A stretch of DNA of 6,953 nt from an uncultured Oscillospiraceae bacterium (lineage in GTDB: Bacteria; Bacillota; Clostridia; Oscillospirales; Oscillospiraceae), in assembly GCA_934659445.1 (NCBI GenBank), contig CAKUHV010000086.1, positions 1 to 6,953 of the forward strand, in the 5' to 3' direction. The first letter of the stretch is position 1; every line of letters starts with the position of its first letter. This document shows, one piece after another, positions 5,140-6,953 of the stretch. The notes beneath the pieces were generated by a model. It was not told where the DNA came from. It searched no databases and saw nothing but the letters and a program-made list of their open reading frames with translations. The position numbers and the translations under genes are program-made.

Positions 5140-6591
5140 ATGATGAGACAAGCGGCAAAATACGGCGGCCTTGCCTATCGGCTGGCCGAAATGCGGGAGT
5201 GGCTGCGCATCCACCTGCGGCGGCTGGACCACGGCATCCACCGGGGCGTGGCCGGTATGCGCATGGCCGGCCCGGTGTCCTATCTGTGCGTGGCCGGGGC
5301 TCTGGGCGTGGCCATGACGGTGACCAGCCTGTACACCGCCAGCTACTCCGTCTATGTGGACGGCCAGAAGGTGGGCATCGTCACCGATCAGGCCGTGGTG
5401 ACCCGGGCGGTGGATCAGGTGGAGCAGGAGGGCACCGCCATCCTGGGCTACGACTACACCGAGGAGGGGGAGATCGACTATCAGTTTGGTCTGGCCCTGA
5501 AGTCCGATGTGACCAGCGACAGGGACATCAAGAACTACTTTTACGGCCAGCTCAACGCCATGTGCGACACCCTGCGGAAGTATCAGCTGATGCTGGGCAC
5601 CACCGCCGTGGCCGTGATGGAGGACAAGGACCAGCTGGAGCAGGTGCTGGACACCCTGAAGCAGGAGTACGTCACCGAGGACACGGTGAGCGCCGACTTT
5701 GTAGAGCCAGTCACCGTCCGGGACGTATATGCCGCCGACGAGGTGGTGGACAGCGAGACCATGCTCCGGCTGCTGACCGAGAGCGACACCAGCCAGACCA
5801 CCTATACCGTCCAGAAGGGGGATACCTTCAACGGCATCGCCTATAAAAACGATATGTCGGTGAACGAGCTGAAGGCCCTGAACCCCGATGTGAACATCAA
5901 CCGCCTGATGATCGGCGACGTGCTGACGGTGAAGGAGGAGGTCCCTCTGCTGTCCGTGCGCACGGTAAACGACGAGACCTATACCCAGTCCATCCCCTGC
6001 CCGGTGGAGGAGGTCAAGGACAACTCCATGTATGTGGGCACGTCCAAGATCATCACCAAGGGCGAGGAGGGCGAGGCCCTGGTGAACGCCACGGTGACCT
6101 ATGTCAACGGCTATGAGCAGGAGCGGGTGGTCAACTCCACCCAGACCCTGCGGGAGCCCACCACCACCACCAAGGCCGTGGGCACCAAGCCCAAGCCCAA
6201 GACGGCCTCCAGCGGCAGCTACAGCTGGCCCATCCGGGGGCGCATCAACTCCTATTTCGGCGGCCGCTATATCTTCGGCAGCTACAGCTACCACTCGGGT
6301 ATCGACATCCGGGCCAGCTACGGCGTGGCCATCAAGGCGGCGGACGGCGGCACGGTCACCTTTGCCGGCACCAAGGGCAGCTACGGCAAGCTGGTGATCA
6401 TCACCCACGATAACGGTACCCAGACCTACTACGGCCACAACTCCTCTCTGCTGGTATCCAGCGGACAGAAGGTGTACAAGGGCCAGCAGATCGCCAAGGC
6501 GGGCAGCACTGGCCGCTCCACCGGCACCCACTGCCACTTTGAGGTCCGGGTGAACGGCAAGGCCGTCAATCCCCTGAACTATCTGCCGTAA
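5140..6591 (+). CDS. Membrane-anchored LysM-G5-M23 peptidoglycan endopeptidase
   Basis: A 483-residue cell-wall hydrolase predicted to cut peptide cross-links outside the membrane. It has a basic, Arg/His-rich cytoplasmic N-terminus (1-43) and one TM anchor (about 44-65). An extracytoplasmic domain follows, beginning YSVYVDGQKVGIV (about 69-215), then a LysM glycan-binding domain (about 221-265, TYTVQKGDTFNGIAYKN) and a G5 domain (about 267-346). A Thr/Lys/Pro linker (about 340-357) leads to a LytM-type M23 domain (about 362-483). All metal and catalytic residues are present: His385 and Asp389 in HSGID, His433 in YYGHNS, and His464 and His466 in HCHFEV. An active zinc metallopeptidase is therefore expected. 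The start at 5140 uses a modest GGGAG (5128-5132); the adjacent ATG at 5143 is possible. It has a candidate promoter and WalR box and probably shares an mRNA with the next gene. The architecture recalls vegetative hydrolases more than SpoIIQ, though a sporulation role cannot be excluded. Confidence 0.93.
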   Translation: MMRQAAKYGGLAYRLAEMREWLRIHLRRLDHGIHRGVAGMRMAGPVSYLCVAGALGVAMTVTSLYTASYSVYVDGQKVGIVTDQAVVTRAVDQVEQEGTAILGYDYTEEGEIDYQFGLALKSDVTSDRDIKNYFYGQLNAMCDTLRKYQLMLGTTAVAVMEDKDQLEQVLDTLKQEYVTEDTVSADFVEPVTVRDVYAADEVVDSETMLRLLTESDTSQTTYTVQKGDTFNGIAYKNDMSVNELKALNPDVNINRLMIGDVLTVKEEVPLLSVRTVNDETYTQSIPCPVEEVKDNSMYVGTSKIITKGEEGEALVNATVTYVNGYEQERVVNSTQTLREPTTTTKAVGTKPKPKTASSGSYSWPIRGRINSYFGGRYIFGSYSYHSGIDIRASYGVAIKAADGGTVTFAGTKGSYGKLVIITHDNGTQTYYGHNSSLLVSSGQKVYKGQQIAKAGSTGRSTGTHCHFEVRVNGKAVNPLNYLP

Positions 6592-6614
6592 ATTTAAGGA
6601 AGGAGAGAACGCCC

Positions 6615-6845
6615 ATGTTTTCCTATCCGCTCGGGACGTGGACCTTGGAATTTCCCACGGAATACAGGGTCGTCAAGGATGATACCATGGCCGTTGTTCT
6701 GGACGAGGAGAGAAATGCGCTGGTGCTGGTCAGCCTGAAACCCAACGGAAACATCTGCATCGAGAGGACCTATTACGCCATGATTTGCGAGATCGATGCA
6801 GCGGAGCATAAGGTCATGTTTCATGTTACCGACGAGATCGGGTAA
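6615..6845 (+). CDS. Small protein of unknown function (76 residues)
   Basis: I do not recognise this family. It encodes 76 residues beginning MFSYPLGTWTLEFPTEYRVV, with a good ribosome binding site (AAGGAAGGAG, 6597-6606, about 8 bases upstream). It starts 23 bases after the peptidase stop on the same strand, so co-transcription is likely. There is no signal peptide or TM segment. Alternating hydrophobic and polar residues suggest a mostly beta-strand, cytoplasmic protein, with a Tyr/Cys-containing stretch near TYYAMICEIDAAE. A hand count gives about 52% GC, lower than the peptidase gene and the other genes here, and codon choice is less G/C-biased. It could be a recently acquired gene, or an intact N-terminal piece of a longer protein. 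An IS-like end begins 25 bases downstream. Reality of the gene is likely; function is unknown. Confidence 0.65.
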   Translation: MFSYPLGTWTLEFPTEYRVVKDDTMAVVLDEERNALVLVSLKPNGNICIERTYYAMICEIDAAEHKVMFHVTDEIG

Positions 6846-6869
6846 TCATACAAAGGATCCCCGCATCCG

Positions 6870-6953
6870 TGAAGTGCCCCCAAAAAGTTAGACAAATATT
6901 TTGAATAAAAATTGTTCAAGCGACCGAAAGGGCTTGTTGTCTGTGAATTGCAG
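6870..6953. mobile_element. Probable end of an IS3/IS150-type insertion sequence, partial
   Basis: The sequence from 6870 to 6894 starts TGAAGTGCCCCCAAAAAG and continues TTAGACA. It resembles from memory the terminal inverted repeats of IS3-family (IS150-group) elements, which begin TG and contain a C-run followed by CAAAAAGTTxGACA. The DNA beyond is AT-rich, unlike the GC-rich host genes, consistent with an inserted element. A small stem-loop with a GAAA tetraloop (AAGC...GCTT, 6918-6935) lies inside. No transposase reading frame can be identified in the 84 bases available, and the other end is outside the window, so family, orientation and completeness are unproven. Confidence 0.5.

Noticed and set aside
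5050..6537. A 495-residue minus-strand open frame antisense to the M23 peptidase
   Set aside because: It is antisense to a protein with intact catalytic motifs. The translation is dominated by Gly, His, Val, Ala and Leu, a shadow of the codon bias on the other strand.

Overview
The window reads as chromosomal DNA from a GC-rich, endospore-forming Clostridia lineage. An Oscillospirales/Oscillospiraceae gut anaerobe is my best guess. The reasons are the sporulation gene spoIID, a clostridial-type acetyl-CoA acetyltransferase, strong GGAGG ribosome binding sites and strongly G/C-biased third codon positions. No rRNA, tRNA or CRISPR array is visible.

Layout. Three genes lie on the minus strand. 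From left to right they are a thiolase (1-627, its C-terminal part cut off by the window edge), spoIID (830-1897) and a complete P-type Ca2+-ATPase (2187-4808). Two genes lie on the plus strand, diverging from the ATPase: a membrane-anchored LysM-G5-M23 cell-wall peptidase (5140-6591) and, 23 bases later, an unrecognised 76-residue protein (6615-6845). The right edge (from about 6870) looks like the terminal inverted repeat and first bases of an IS3/IS150-type insertion sequence.

Non-coding regions. The spoIID-ATPase gap (1898-2186) contains no gene. It holds a cluster of GC-rich REP-like hairpins. The divergent ATPase-peptidase gap (4809-5139) holds GC palindromes, a plausible vegetative promoter for the peptidase and a tandem motif that exactly matches the published WalR (YycF) box. 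It also holds a leader that can fold over the ribosome binding site. The spoIID-thiolase gap (628-829) carries a near-consensus promoter and a small 5' UTR hairpin for the thiolase.

How the genes relate. SpoIID (glycan-strand cleavage during engulfment) and the M23 protein (peptide cross-link cleavage) both act on peptidoglycan outside the membrane. The Ca2+ pump between them maintains ion homeostasis. The thiolase belongs to central carbon metabolism (acetyl-CoA to acetoacetyl-CoA, toward butyrate) and appears to have its own promoter. The most notable signal is the WalR-type box at the start of the peptidase transcription unit. I found no evidence of a wholly new multi-gene system. The accessory-looking part is the right end, with a small orphan gene of lower GC beside an IS end.
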